In this document: positions 48,513-56,388 of the stretch, piece after piece | Numbering within the stretch: the stretch's first letter is position 1 | Layout: every line of letters begins with the position of its first letter | Translations under genes and position numbers: made by a program | Notes under the pieces: model-generated | Told to the model about the DNA's origin: nothing | The model's input: the letters and a program-made list of their open reading frames with translations, nothing else | The model's database searches: none | Assembly (NCBI GenBank): GCA_040954595.2 | Contig: CM082590.2 | Location: 1,240,001 to 1,304,000 of the forward strand | Origin: Balanoglossus misakiensis | Taxonomy: Eukaryota; Hemichordata | DNA: 64,000 nucleotides | Direction of reading: 5' to 3'

Positions 48513-49403
48513 ATGAATTCTACTCTACAAGATGACACTGTCAAGTCGAACTGCGCATCATTTACAGTCGATGATTTCAATCAAGGTAATTTTAACGAGG
48601 TCAATTTCACTTCATTGTCAGTTTTTCATCTTAACATCAGGTCAGTTAGCAAACATTTCGATGACCTCCTCTCTCTTTTTGATGTTTTGACTCACAACTT
48701 TCCGATAATTGCACTTTCAGAAACGTGGTTATGCAACACTTCTGACTGTTCATTGTTTGAATTGCCATCTTACAATTTACACCTCAGTCACAGAGATTCG
48801 TCGCCAGGTGGCGGCGTCGCATTGTATGTGCATTCCTCATTACCTCAAACAAAAGCTACAAATTTACATATTGTAAATTCAGAGTCAGTCTTTGTTGAGG
48901 TAACAATTGGTAAGATGAACATTGTTTTAGGCGTAATTTACAGGAGACCCAACACATCTGTCGTACATTTTTTACAAAGTCTTGACGATACTTTAAACCA
49001 TTTGTCGTCAAAGAACAAAAAGTGCCTTTTAGTAGGGGATATCAACATAGATGTTGAATCTTGTTCAAGCGTAGCCACATCTTATTTAAGTCTTTTGAAT
49101 TCTTACAGCTTTGAACAGCTTATCAATATTCCGACTAGAGTAACTGATCATACCAGCACCACAATCGATCATATCATTACAAACATCACAAATTATTTTT
49201 TAGATTGTGGTACCATTGATACAGATATCACTGATCATTTAGCTATTTTTACAAGAATAAGGAACTTGAAACATGTATTTAAGAACGCCAGAAGTAATTT
49301 TTATCATGATTTCTCTCAGTACAACCATAGCACTTTCCTTAATGAACTAGGTAGTGTCGATTGGCAACCGGTCTATGACTGTCTTGATCCAGAACTTGCT
49401 TAG
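48513..49403 (+). CDS. LINE ORF2 part 1: APE-type endonuclease
   Basis: Apurinic-endonuclease-like domain with the expected residues: HLNIRS near the start, the catalytic Glu in ALSETWL, GGGVALYV, LVGDINIDV, and the C-terminal TTIDHII and DITDHLAIF. It would nick target DNA to prime reverse transcription. The frame stops at 49403 because an 11-base segment, AGAACTTGCTT, is present twice in tandem (49391-49401 and 49402-49412). Everything after it is shifted. Confidence 0.85.
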   Translation: MNSTLQDDTVKSNCASFTVDDFNQGNFNEVNFTSLSVFHLNIRSVSKHFDDLLSLFDVLTHNFPIIALSETWLCNTSDCSLFELPSYNLHLSHRDSSPGGGVALYVHSSLPQTKATNLHIVNSESVFVEVTIGKMNIVLGVIYRRPNTSVVHFLQSLDDTLNHLSSKNKKCLLVGDINIDVESCSSVATSYLSLLNSYSFEQLINIPTRVTDHTSTTIDHIITNITNYFLDCGTIDTDITDHLAIFTRIRNLKHVFKNARSNFYHDFSQYNHSTFLNELGSVDWQPVYDCLDPELA

Positions 49404-49441
49404 AACTTGCTTATAATTTATTTTATGATAAATATTACAGT

Positions 49442-51454
49442 GTGGCATCAAAGCATGTTCCAGTAAAAATGAGTAATTGTCGCAAAAAGACAATTCGTAG
49501 ACCATGGTTGACCAAAGGACTCCTTATTTCAATAAGGAAGAAACACTCTATGTACTCAAAAGCAAAAGGTTCTTTGCGTAATGAAAATATCACAAGTCAA
49601 TACAGGAAGTATAGAAACATTTTAACAAAGCTTTTGAAACATGCAAAGAAACAGTATTTTTGTAGTAAATTTACTGAAGCGAAGGGCAACTCTGGGAAAA
49701 CATGGCAAGTTGTCAATGAAATTATCAACAATAAAACAAAAGTTTCCTCTCCAAATCAACTAAAACTTGAAAATGGAGAGATAATCACAGACAGTACAGC
49801 TATGGCAGACGTCTTTTGCAATTACTTTACAAATATTGGTCCAAATCTCGCCTCAAAAATCACTTCCAATGTTGATTTCCGTGCTTATTTGCACAGAAAT
49901 CACAACAATTCTTTCTTTTTCAGCCCCGTTGTTGCAGAAGACGTTGTCAATGTGCTGCTCACACTAGACCCCAGAAAAGCGTATGGCCTTGATTTAATTC
50001 ACCCCTTTCTAGTTAAAGACGCTGCTGAGTATATTTCTCATCCCCTAGCACATATTATTAACCGTTCTTTTCAAAGTGGGTGTTTTCCAGACCCTTTAAA
50101 AGTTGCCAAAGTTACGTCATTGTACAAAAAGGGTTGTCCCCTTGATGTAGGAAACTATCGTCCTATTTCAGTATTGCCTGTTTTTAGTAAGGTTTTTGAA
50201 ACCATAGTCAATAAGCAGCTGATTTCTTTTTTAGATAAACATGACATACTTTTACAGACACAATACGGTTTTAGAAAAAAATATAGTACGAAGCTTGCTT
50301 TGGCCGACATTATTTCTGACCTAATGGATCAAATAGAAAAGGGTCAGACAACTATTGGTATTTTTGTTGACCTAAAAAAGGCATTTGATACAATAGATCA
50401 CACTATTCTTCTGCAGAAGCTCGATTTTTATGGAATTAGAGGTCAACCATTACAATGGTTTCATAGCTATTTTCAGTATCGTAAACAAGCTGTTGTTATT
50501 GATGGTAAAACTTCCGAGCCACAACAAATTAAATGTGGAGTGCCACAAGGCTCAATTCTTGGCCCCACTCTTTTTCTCATTTATATTAATGACATCGCTA
50601 ATTCAACTAACTACTTTAACTTTCGATTATTCGCTGATGACACTAATGTATTTAAATCGTTCAACTCCAACACCATCAACCTCGATAATGTCAATAGTGA
50701 ATTTAATAAAATAAATATATGGTGTAATGCTAACAAACTTACTATTAACGTCAACAAAACAAATTTCATGGTTATAAAAACACCTCAAAAGAAAATTGAC
50801 TTACACGGCAATATATTTCTTTCTCATCATATGATAGAGGAAGTTACATCGGCAAGCTATCTTGGTATTTCCATTGACCCATCACTTACTTGGAATTCAC
50901 ACGTGAAAAATGTTATTTTGAAAATCAGCCCCAAAATTGGTGTCCTTTCTCGCATCAGACATTTTGTACCAAGGTCAATTCTTATCATGATCTATAACAC
51001 CTTCATCTTACCTCATCTAACGTATTGTCTAGAAATATGGGGCAATACTTACACTTCATTATTAAATCCCATTCTCCGCCTACAGAAAAAAGCTGTTCGT
51101 CTTATTACGTTTTCCGACTTCACTGCACACTCCGAACCTTTATTCCGCCAACTAAATATTTTAACTCTTCCGAAACTCAGTAAATACTCTTCCTGTTTAT
51201 TTATCTTTGATTCATTAAATAATATTTTCCCAACAAACATCTCAAACTATTTTGAAATCTTTACCCATACCTATTCTACTCGATCATCTGGTTGTGGCAA
51301 TCTTCGAATACCGAATGCTAGACTTAGTATTACTCAACATAATATTGTCTTTTCTGCAGTCAAACACTGGAATTCATTACCGTATCACCTCAAACAAATA
51401 AAATCGAGATGTAACTTTCAAGGAGCTTTAAAATTATATTTATTAAATATGTAA
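49442..51454 (+). CDS. LINE ORF2 part 2: reverse transcriptase
   Basis: Reverse transcriptase domain in family order: RKAYGLDLIHPFLVK, GNYRPISVLPVFSKVFE, QYGFRKKYST, FVDLKKAFDTIDH, CGVPQGSILGPTLF, the catalytic FADD box in RLFADDTNVF, NKLTINVNKT, and YLGISIDPSLTW. The C-terminal region ends SLPYHLKQIKS, typical of CR1/L2/Crack-like elements. No RNase H is present. The frame is intact for 670 codons; the ATG at its start is only the first Met after the upstream lesion. Confidence 0.88.
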   Translation: MASKHVPVKMSNCRKKTIRRPWLTKGLLISIRKKHSMYSKAKGSLRNENITSQYRKYRNILTKLLKHAKKQYFCSKFTEAKGNSGKTWQVVNEIINNKTKVSSPNQLKLENGEIITDSTAMADVFCNYFTNIGPNLASKITSNVDFRAYLHRNHNNSFFFSPVVAEDVVNVLLTLDPRKAYGLDLIHPFLVKDAAEYISHPLAHIINRSFQSGCFPDPLKVAKVTSLYKKGCPLDVGNYRPISVLPVFSKVFETIVNKQLISFLDKHDILLQTQYGFRKKYSTKLALADIISDLMDQIEKGQTTIGIFVDLKKAFDTIDHTILLQKLDFYGIRGQPLQWFHSYFQYRKQAVVIDGKTSEPQQIKCGVPQGSILGPTLFLIYINDIANSTNYFNFRLFADDTNVFKSFNSNTINLDNVNSEFNKINIWCNANKLTINVNKTNFMVIKTPQKKIDLHGNIFLSHHMIEEVTSASYLGISIDPSLTWNSHVKNVILKISPKIGVLSRIRHFVPRSILIMIYNTFILPHLTYCLEIWGNTYTSLLNPILRLQKKAVRLITFSDFTAHSEPLFRQLNILTLPKLSKYSSCLFIFDSLNNIFPTNISNYFEIFTHTYSTRSSGCGNLRIPNARLSITQHNIVFSAVKHWNSLPYHLKQIKSRCNFQGALKLYLLNM

Positions 51455-51745
51455 AAACTTTTCTGTTATGTCATATAGGTTTTCTTTTTCACAACACTGT
51501 GTGATTATTTTGTAATTTTATTACTGTATTTCCTGGGCCGTGGACTCGATTAGTCCATCGGGACTATTTCCATGGTCCAAACCAGATATAGACTCTTTTG
51601 TTTTACATTTGTGACGAATTGTAATTGTGTAGCACTTAGCTTATGCTCGACTCTGTTTGCTTATTTATTTATGTATTTACTTATTTATTTTATTTGTTAT
51701 TTGTTTATTTATTTATTATATCTGGTTGAATAAAGATTCATTCAA
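51455..51745 (+). other. LINE 3' UTR and tail
   Basis: Contains a small hairpin (GGACTCGATTAGTCC), a second pair (ATGGTCC with an upstream GGGACTAT-type word), T/A-rich TATTTATTTATT runs and a terminal TGAATAAAGATTCATTCAA. Such short terminal repeats stand in for poly(A) in CR1/L2-type elements. Confidence 0.65.
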
Positions 51746-52117
51746 CTTGTAATTTTGACATGATGTGTGTTTGCATTTAGCCAGTACTCTGCAAAATGGG
51801 CCACTTGATTTACGTGAATTTTTCTTTGCAATTCTGTTTCCTTTGAACACTAAGGGGCATTTATTGTTTGTTTTTTTGCAAATTTCTCATTGAATATGTA
51901 GCACCAGCCATCTTCTAGTCGTCTTTGCCCATCTTTGTATCATTTGGTTGGTTTTATCTTGTTCCATTCTTCCTGTGATAGTTGAAAATTAAATGATTTA
52001 ATTTTCTGTTCCATGAACTCGCCCTGCTGAATGGTAACACCTATGAGTTCTTCTGTAACATTTTCATCGATGGGGAAATCATCACACGAACTGATGTGAT
52101 CTTCAGTGTCATTCATG
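51746..52117 (-). repeat. Conserved tail, copy 1
   Basis: Non-repetitive continuation of the array: DTEDHISSCDDFPIDENV, then TIQQGEFMEQKIKSFNF, to a TGA after KIKPTK, followed by about 200 more bases shared by all three tail copies. It is nearly identical to copy 2 and clearly different from copy 3. It ends at AACTTGTAAT, where the LINE 3' end abuts. Confidence 0.85.
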
Positions 52118-52769
52118 ACCATACTGGCTTGGTCATCTTCTAGTGGACTATGAGGTGAACTTCTGTGGTCATTAAGGTCCACTTCTGTTTGACTGCAGGC
52201 CTGGTCTTCAGCACCGTGACTGACCATACTGGCTTGGTCATCTTCCAGTGGACTATGAGGTGAACTTCTGTGGTCATTAGGGTCCACTTCTGTTTGACTG
52301 CAGGCCTGGTCTTCGGCACCATAACTGACCATACTGGCTTGGTCATCTTCAAGTGGACTATGAGGTGAACTTCTGTGGTCATTAGGGTCCACTTCTCTTT
52401 GACTGCAGGCCTGGTCTTCAGCACCATAACTGACCATACTGGCTTGGTCATCTTCCAGTGGACTATGAGGTGAACTTCAGTGGTCATTAAGGCCCACTTC
52501 TGTTTGACTGCAGGCCAGGTCTTCAGCACCGTGACTGACCATACTGGCTTGGTCATCTTCCAGTGGACTATGAGGTGAACTACTGTGGTCATTAGGGTCC
52601 ACTTCTGTTTGACTGCAGGCCTGGTCTTCAGCAACACAACTGACCATACTGGCTTGGTCATCTTCCAGTGGACTATGAGGTGAACTTCTGTGGTCATTAG
52701 GGTCCACTTCTGTTTGACTGCAGGCCTGGTCTTCAGCAACACAACTGACCATACTGGCTTGGTCATCTA
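52118..52769 (-). repeat. 105-bp coding minisatellite, block A (about 6 units)
   Basis: First block after the PHD linker, entered in frame from GHDCLTIGYLDDQASMVS. The unit reads MVSxGAEDQACSQTEVDPND then HRSSPHSPLEDDQAS: 35 residues, acidic, with SP sites and one Cys. One unit has CAC TGA in place of CAC AGA, giving a stop at 52477. The block ends in the tail motif DTEDHISSCDDFPIDENV. Confidence 0.85.
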
Positions 52770-52877
52770 GGTACCCAATAGTCAGACAGTCATGACCACG
52801 GGGCTCATCTTCACCTTGGGTTTCACAGTCTTGAGTCCTATCTTGAACTGAATGGGCGTGATAAGTGCGATGATCCT

Positions 52878-53692
52878 TTATAATACTGGCCTTGACACCA
52901 GGATAATCATTGTCAGTGTTAGTTTGGTTGTTGGGCTCTTCATTATGCTTATTGCATTGGTTGATGGGACTGTCATTGGTTTTTCTGGTTTGGTCATAAG
53001 GGGCTCCTTGTACATTACTTGGGCACCATTGCAATCATTGGTTGAAGTATGAGCATTTTCATCAGGAAAAACATGTGCGATACTGAATTCTTCAGGTTTT
53101 ACTCTGGCAGTTGAATGAGAGTGTTTAGAACTTGCAGTTGGTGGATTATAGCAATCCAATTTATGGTGACCATCAAGTTTTTCTTTGTCTTCTGAGTTTA
53201 TGCCATTATTTTTATCAGTGTCTATATCTGTGAATGTGGTACTATCCTGTCCTTGCAACAGTCCCTTTATATTTCCATCACATCTTGCATAGGTAAATTG
53301 GCAATCGATGATCATAGAAAATCCACTTCTTCCAAAGGGCTCTGATTTCACGGGATTAGGATGTACTGCTTCACAGCTATTTTCTCTGTTTTCTGTCTTG
53401 TTTTCTGCCGTTTTTGTTTGAGGGATATCGTTTGTAATTTTTTTATCAGAAGTATTGGTTTTGGGATGTTCACAACTCATTTTTGTGGTTTTCTCTGTGC
53501 GTTTTTCTTGCATTTTTGTGCAATCAGGACAAAAATATGTTTTGATCTTCTTTACATCTTTCATGGTTGTTCCTACACATCTTGGATGGAACCAGTTATC
53601 ACATCCATCACAACCAATCATGGGTTTCTTTTTGTCATTTGGTTTTTGACACTTGCAGTAAAGTTGTGGCTTTATCTTCCCTCTTTTGGGAG
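52878..53692 (-). CDS. PHD-finger exon
   Basis: The acceptor CATTTCAG ends at 53693, and the phase matches the preceding exon exactly. About 15 codons into this exon comes a complete C4HC3 PHD finger: YCKC, then GCDGC, DNWFH, PRC and CPDC. The Met-Ile-Gly-Cys-Asp-x-Cys-Asp-x-Trp pattern with the conserved Trp is typical of PHD fingers that bind trimethylated H3K4 (ING, TAF3 and CFP1 type). A long polar linker (Lys/Thr/Asn/Asp-rich) follows. The frame ends at 52878, but from 53034 a second frame is open and runs straight into the acidic repeats. A one-base change or small intron between 53034 and 52878 must separate them. Confidence 0.75.
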
Positions 53693-53921
53693 CTGAAATG
53701 GGTCAATTGGTTCCTTATAGTGAAAAGAACTAGCGATAATCAATTTAGATTCTGATGAATTGTTTTTCAGTTGAAGCATTATTAGTGTAAGCCGCTGAGA
53801 CAAGAATGGTTGCAAAAGTTTATTTTTTTAAATTTGTTGCTACAACATATTCATGAATTATCATTAGGGAATATATGGTTTGATAGTAATGCCATGCCAT
53901 TATACAATGAATTTCCTTTAC

Positions 53922-53981
53922 CTTTAATGTTGACTTGATGTTTATCATCCAATTTTCGCTTTTTCCCACGCATTTCTCACA
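53922..53981 (-). CDS. PHD gene exon with start codon
   Basis: The acceptor is TTCTTGTTTCAG just before 53981. An in-frame TGA lies 6 bases upstream of ATG 53973, so that ATG is the start and an upstream noncoding exon is implied. The coding part is MRGKKRKLDDKHQVNIK, a basic, nuclear-signal-like stretch (KKRK). The exon ends in phase 1 at 53922 before GTAAAGG. Confidence 0.65.
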
Positions 53982-54116
53982 CTGAAACAAGAAGGAATCA
54001 TAATTAAGTACACTAAAATATTGTAAGTAGCAACAGGGTCAAGAGACAAACTTGGCAACATTAAAACCAAATGTTGTAGTACAATTCACAAGGTAACTAT
54101 CACTCTTTCTTTGCAG

Positions 54117-54165
54117 GGGACTAGCCTATTCTTATTGCGACGCATTGTGTGAAAGAATGGTGCAG
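54117..54165 (+). CDS. Candidate plus-strand mini-exon
   Basis: A 49-base segment is flanked by a strong acceptor (CTCTTTCTTTGCAG) and a consensus donor (CAG/GTAAGT). It is open in one frame, GLAYSYCDALCERMVQ. No partner exon is recognised. It lies just upstream of the PHD gene on the opposite strand. Confidence 0.25.
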
Positions 54166-54169
54166 GTAA

Positions 54170-55172
54170 GTCATTGTGTTCCTATCTATTTACCTTACAA
54201 TATTCATTCTTTTGAACAAAAACAAAACTAATCTTTGACAAAATGTTACTTTTAAGTGAATATACTTTGCAAACCACCAATCAGTCATCTTATTATTAAA
54301 ATAAGACATGTTGCCTGGGAAATTGATAGAGACTTACGCAATAACCCCCTGCCGGGGGCAGGCATACCACAAGATATATATGACAATTCACAACATAAAT
54401 CCACGAGTATCAGCAGGGGTGGGAGGTTGCTATTTTATTATATTAATTCAATTTTGTAGAGTTTAGACATTAAAATTGATAAGAATGGGCCGCATTCAAA
54501 TACTTCCGAAGGTCATTTGCTTGTGACAGTATTTTATGAAATGGACCCCAGAACAAGTACTTCAACATTCTCCAGAAATAGTCACACACTCAAAATATGA
54601 TGAGAATCTCAATCATATTACACCATGTCAAACGCATGTTATTTGAAGTGTCAGAAAATTTTTCCTGAGATCCAAATCTTGAACTCGTGGTCTGTTTGTT
54701 TTCACATTCAACTTGTATATTCATATAACACTTAAACAGTGAATTATGCTCTATTTAACCATGGCTGGCATACACCGAAAGAGGGTCTCAGCCAATCATG
54801 ACACTGTATCTATGGCACTGTTGCACTGATAAATATATCATTGGTAACAACCTTAGAGTTTCCTTTATTGTGCCAGCATAGTTAGGCTTGTTTGTTGTAA
54901 AATCTTTTCATGAATGATAATTTTGTCATTTTAAAGACTTAGAAATAATTTACCACTGATGCTGAAATAATTGATAGTCTATTTAAGTATAAAATGCACA
55001 AGTTATTTTGTCCAAAGAGCCATTAGTAACCAGTGAAAGAGTGCCACCTATCAGCCAAAAGAGGATTAAAACTAGTGTCTTTGAGATTCCACCCCCTGAA
55101 AACCTGAAAATGCTATTTGTGAAATGAATGTCTGATGAAATTCAATGATATGGTAACTACATGTGTCAGTAG
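54170..55172. other. Flank between PHD gene and gypsy element, no gene seen
   Basis: AT-rich sequence upstream of the minus-strand PHD gene, so any promoter for it should lie here. A small GC hairpin (CCCCCTGCCGGGGG) sits near 54346. No convincing open frame longer than about 67 codons and no repeat of note. Confidence 0.5.
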
Positions 55173-55404
55173 TGATAAGGGTACGATTATAAACATTGGA
55201 CTTGTTGAAAGGACGTGACCCCTGACCTCGCGTGTTCAGGCGCCCTCTTGAGTCGGGCGGAATTATTGGTTTGTGTGTGGGGTGTTATAGGGCGAGTTCC
55301 CTTGTGTACATGTTGATGTTAAGAGTTCCCGTTTTCCAGAATATACTGACTGAAACGATACAGTTGGCTGGTGTGTACCTTCTTATAATTTCCCCCCATT
55401 AACA
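55173..55404 (+). repeat. 5' LTR
   Basis: Starts TGATAAGGGTACG and ends about CATTAACA (232 bp), so it has TG..CA borders. It matches the 3' LTR apart from several substitutions and small indels near 55275-55310, so the insertion is not recent. Confidence 0.8.
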
Positions 55405-55422
55405 TTGGTGGCAGCGGTGGGA
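55405..55422 (+). promoter_or_regulatory. Primer binding site
   Basis: TTGGTGGCAGCGGTGGGA directly follows the 5' LTR, the position and TGGTG-start style of a gypsy primer site complementary to a tRNA 3' end. The tRNA species is not determined. Confidence 0.6.
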
Positions 55423-55521
55423 TAGTGCTGTGACTGGAAGGGTCGTTACTTCTTTGTTGGGACTGTACCAGACCGATCGACATTACCCGCGGTTCAGAAG
55501 AAGTGTAGCATTCAACACAAA

Positions 55522-56388
55522 ATGGCGGCCACGTTGATGACTTGGGATGGGAGTGATGGTACGGAGATTGAGAGCCATATTTGTCAGGTGGCGGCATACG
55601 TTGTTGCCAAAGATGTTACAGATGAATGGAAGAAAGTAGCCAGCCTCCATTTGTCTTTGAAGGGTGAGCCTAAGAACTTTTTCACGCAACTGCAAGTCAG
55701 CCAGACAAATACATTTGAAAATGCGTCAAAAGCCCTAAAAGATCGGTTCAAGTCGATGAAAACAACGACACAGTATCAGCAAGAACTGGCAGAACGCAAG
55801 CAAAAAGCTGGTGAGTCTGCACAAGAGTTGAAATTTGCCATCATAGACCTTGTTTCTCATGCCTATCCCGAGGTCAAAGATGAAACAACGCGCCTAACAC
55901 TGGCAGTTGCTCATTTCCGTACAGCATTACATGGTGACATAAGCAGGAAACTGTCCTGGATAACAACTGAAAAGGAGACTTTAGATGACTTAGTGAAACG
56001 AGCTGTACAGTTGGAGAGAGATTCCTCTTCAATCAGAATAGTTGAAAGTGGCGCTGCAAATAACACTGAGGATTCTGTTGTTACTGATGAACTGCTCAAA
56101 AAGTTAGACGAACTTGCAACCGGACAGGCAAAGCTGGCAGGTACAGTTGCTGCAATACAAACACAACAACAACAGAACAGAAATGGTTATAATCAGAGGA
56201 CACCACGAACCTGTTACACATGTGGTAAAACTGGCCATATTGCCCGGAATTGCCGTGCTGGTCAGCGAGGTCCGGTAGGAGCATTGAACAGGTTTCGGGG
56301 CCTGTGTCACAGATGTCAGCAGGTTGGCCATCGTGCTGCTGAATGTACAGCACCAGCACCAGTGCAAACACATCCGGGAAACTTCTAA
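55522..56388 (+). CDS. gag: Gag-like protein (288 aa)
   Basis: Starts at ATG 55522 (MAATLMTWDGSDG). The N-terminal two-thirds is helical and capsid-like (FFTQLQVSQTNTFENASKAL). The C-terminal third carries two CCHC zinc knuckles, CYTCGKTGHIARNC and CHRCQQVGHRAAEC, which bind the element RNA. The frame is complete and overlaps the protease frame by 46 bases in the -1 frame, the usual arrangement for programmed frameshifting. Confidence 0.88.
   Translation: MAATLMTWDGSDGTEIESHICQVAAYVVAKDVTDEWKKVASLHLSLKGEPKNFFTQLQVSQTNTFENASKALKDRFKSMKTTTQYQQELAERKQKAGESAQELKFAIIDLVSHAYPEVKDETTRLTLAVAHFRTALHGDISRKLSWITTEKETLDDLVKRAVQLERDSSSIRIVESGAANNTEDSVVTDELLKKLDELATGQAKLAGTVAAIQTQQQQNRNGYNQRTPRTCYTCGKTGHIARNCRAGQRGPVGALNRFRGLCHRCQQVGHRAAECTAPAPVQTHPGNF

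Larger units (their letters stand above)
47455..51745 (+). mobile_element. LINE (CR1/L2-like non-LTR retrotransposon)
   Basis: Plus-strand element of about 4.3 kb: a short 5' leader (47455-47609), ORF1, ORF2 (split by a lesion) and an A/T-rich 3' UTR with TATTTATTTATT runs ending TTGAATAAAGATTCATTCAA. It is inserted exactly at the array/tail junction, since the uninterrupted junction is present at 46246. Only AAC is shared at the ends, so any target duplication is very short. The CR1/L2 group is inferred from the APE endonuclease plus FADD-type RT and the short-repeat 3' end. Confidence 0.85.
34323..53981 (-). pseudogene. PHD finger / acidic repeat / transposase-like / cysteine peptidase gene (whole relic)
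   Basis: One minus-strand gene pieced together from splice signals and shared frames. Order from 5': a leader exon with ATG, a PHD finger exon, a Ser/Pro/Asp-rich 35-codon repeat array, a conserved tail, a transposase-like core, and four exons of a papain-like peptidase domain ending in TAA at 34323. The 5' and 3' exons have canonical borders and matching phases. The middle has many stops and frameshifts and is interrupted by two array-plus-tail duplications and a LINE. I infer a transposon-derived or domesticated multidomain protein that has died or is dying. Whether any short isoform (PHD alone) is expressed cannot be told. Confidence 0.6.

Noticed and set aside
50430-50714. 94-codon frame inside the LINE reverse transcriptase
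   Set aside because: Out-of-frame shadow of the RT domain.
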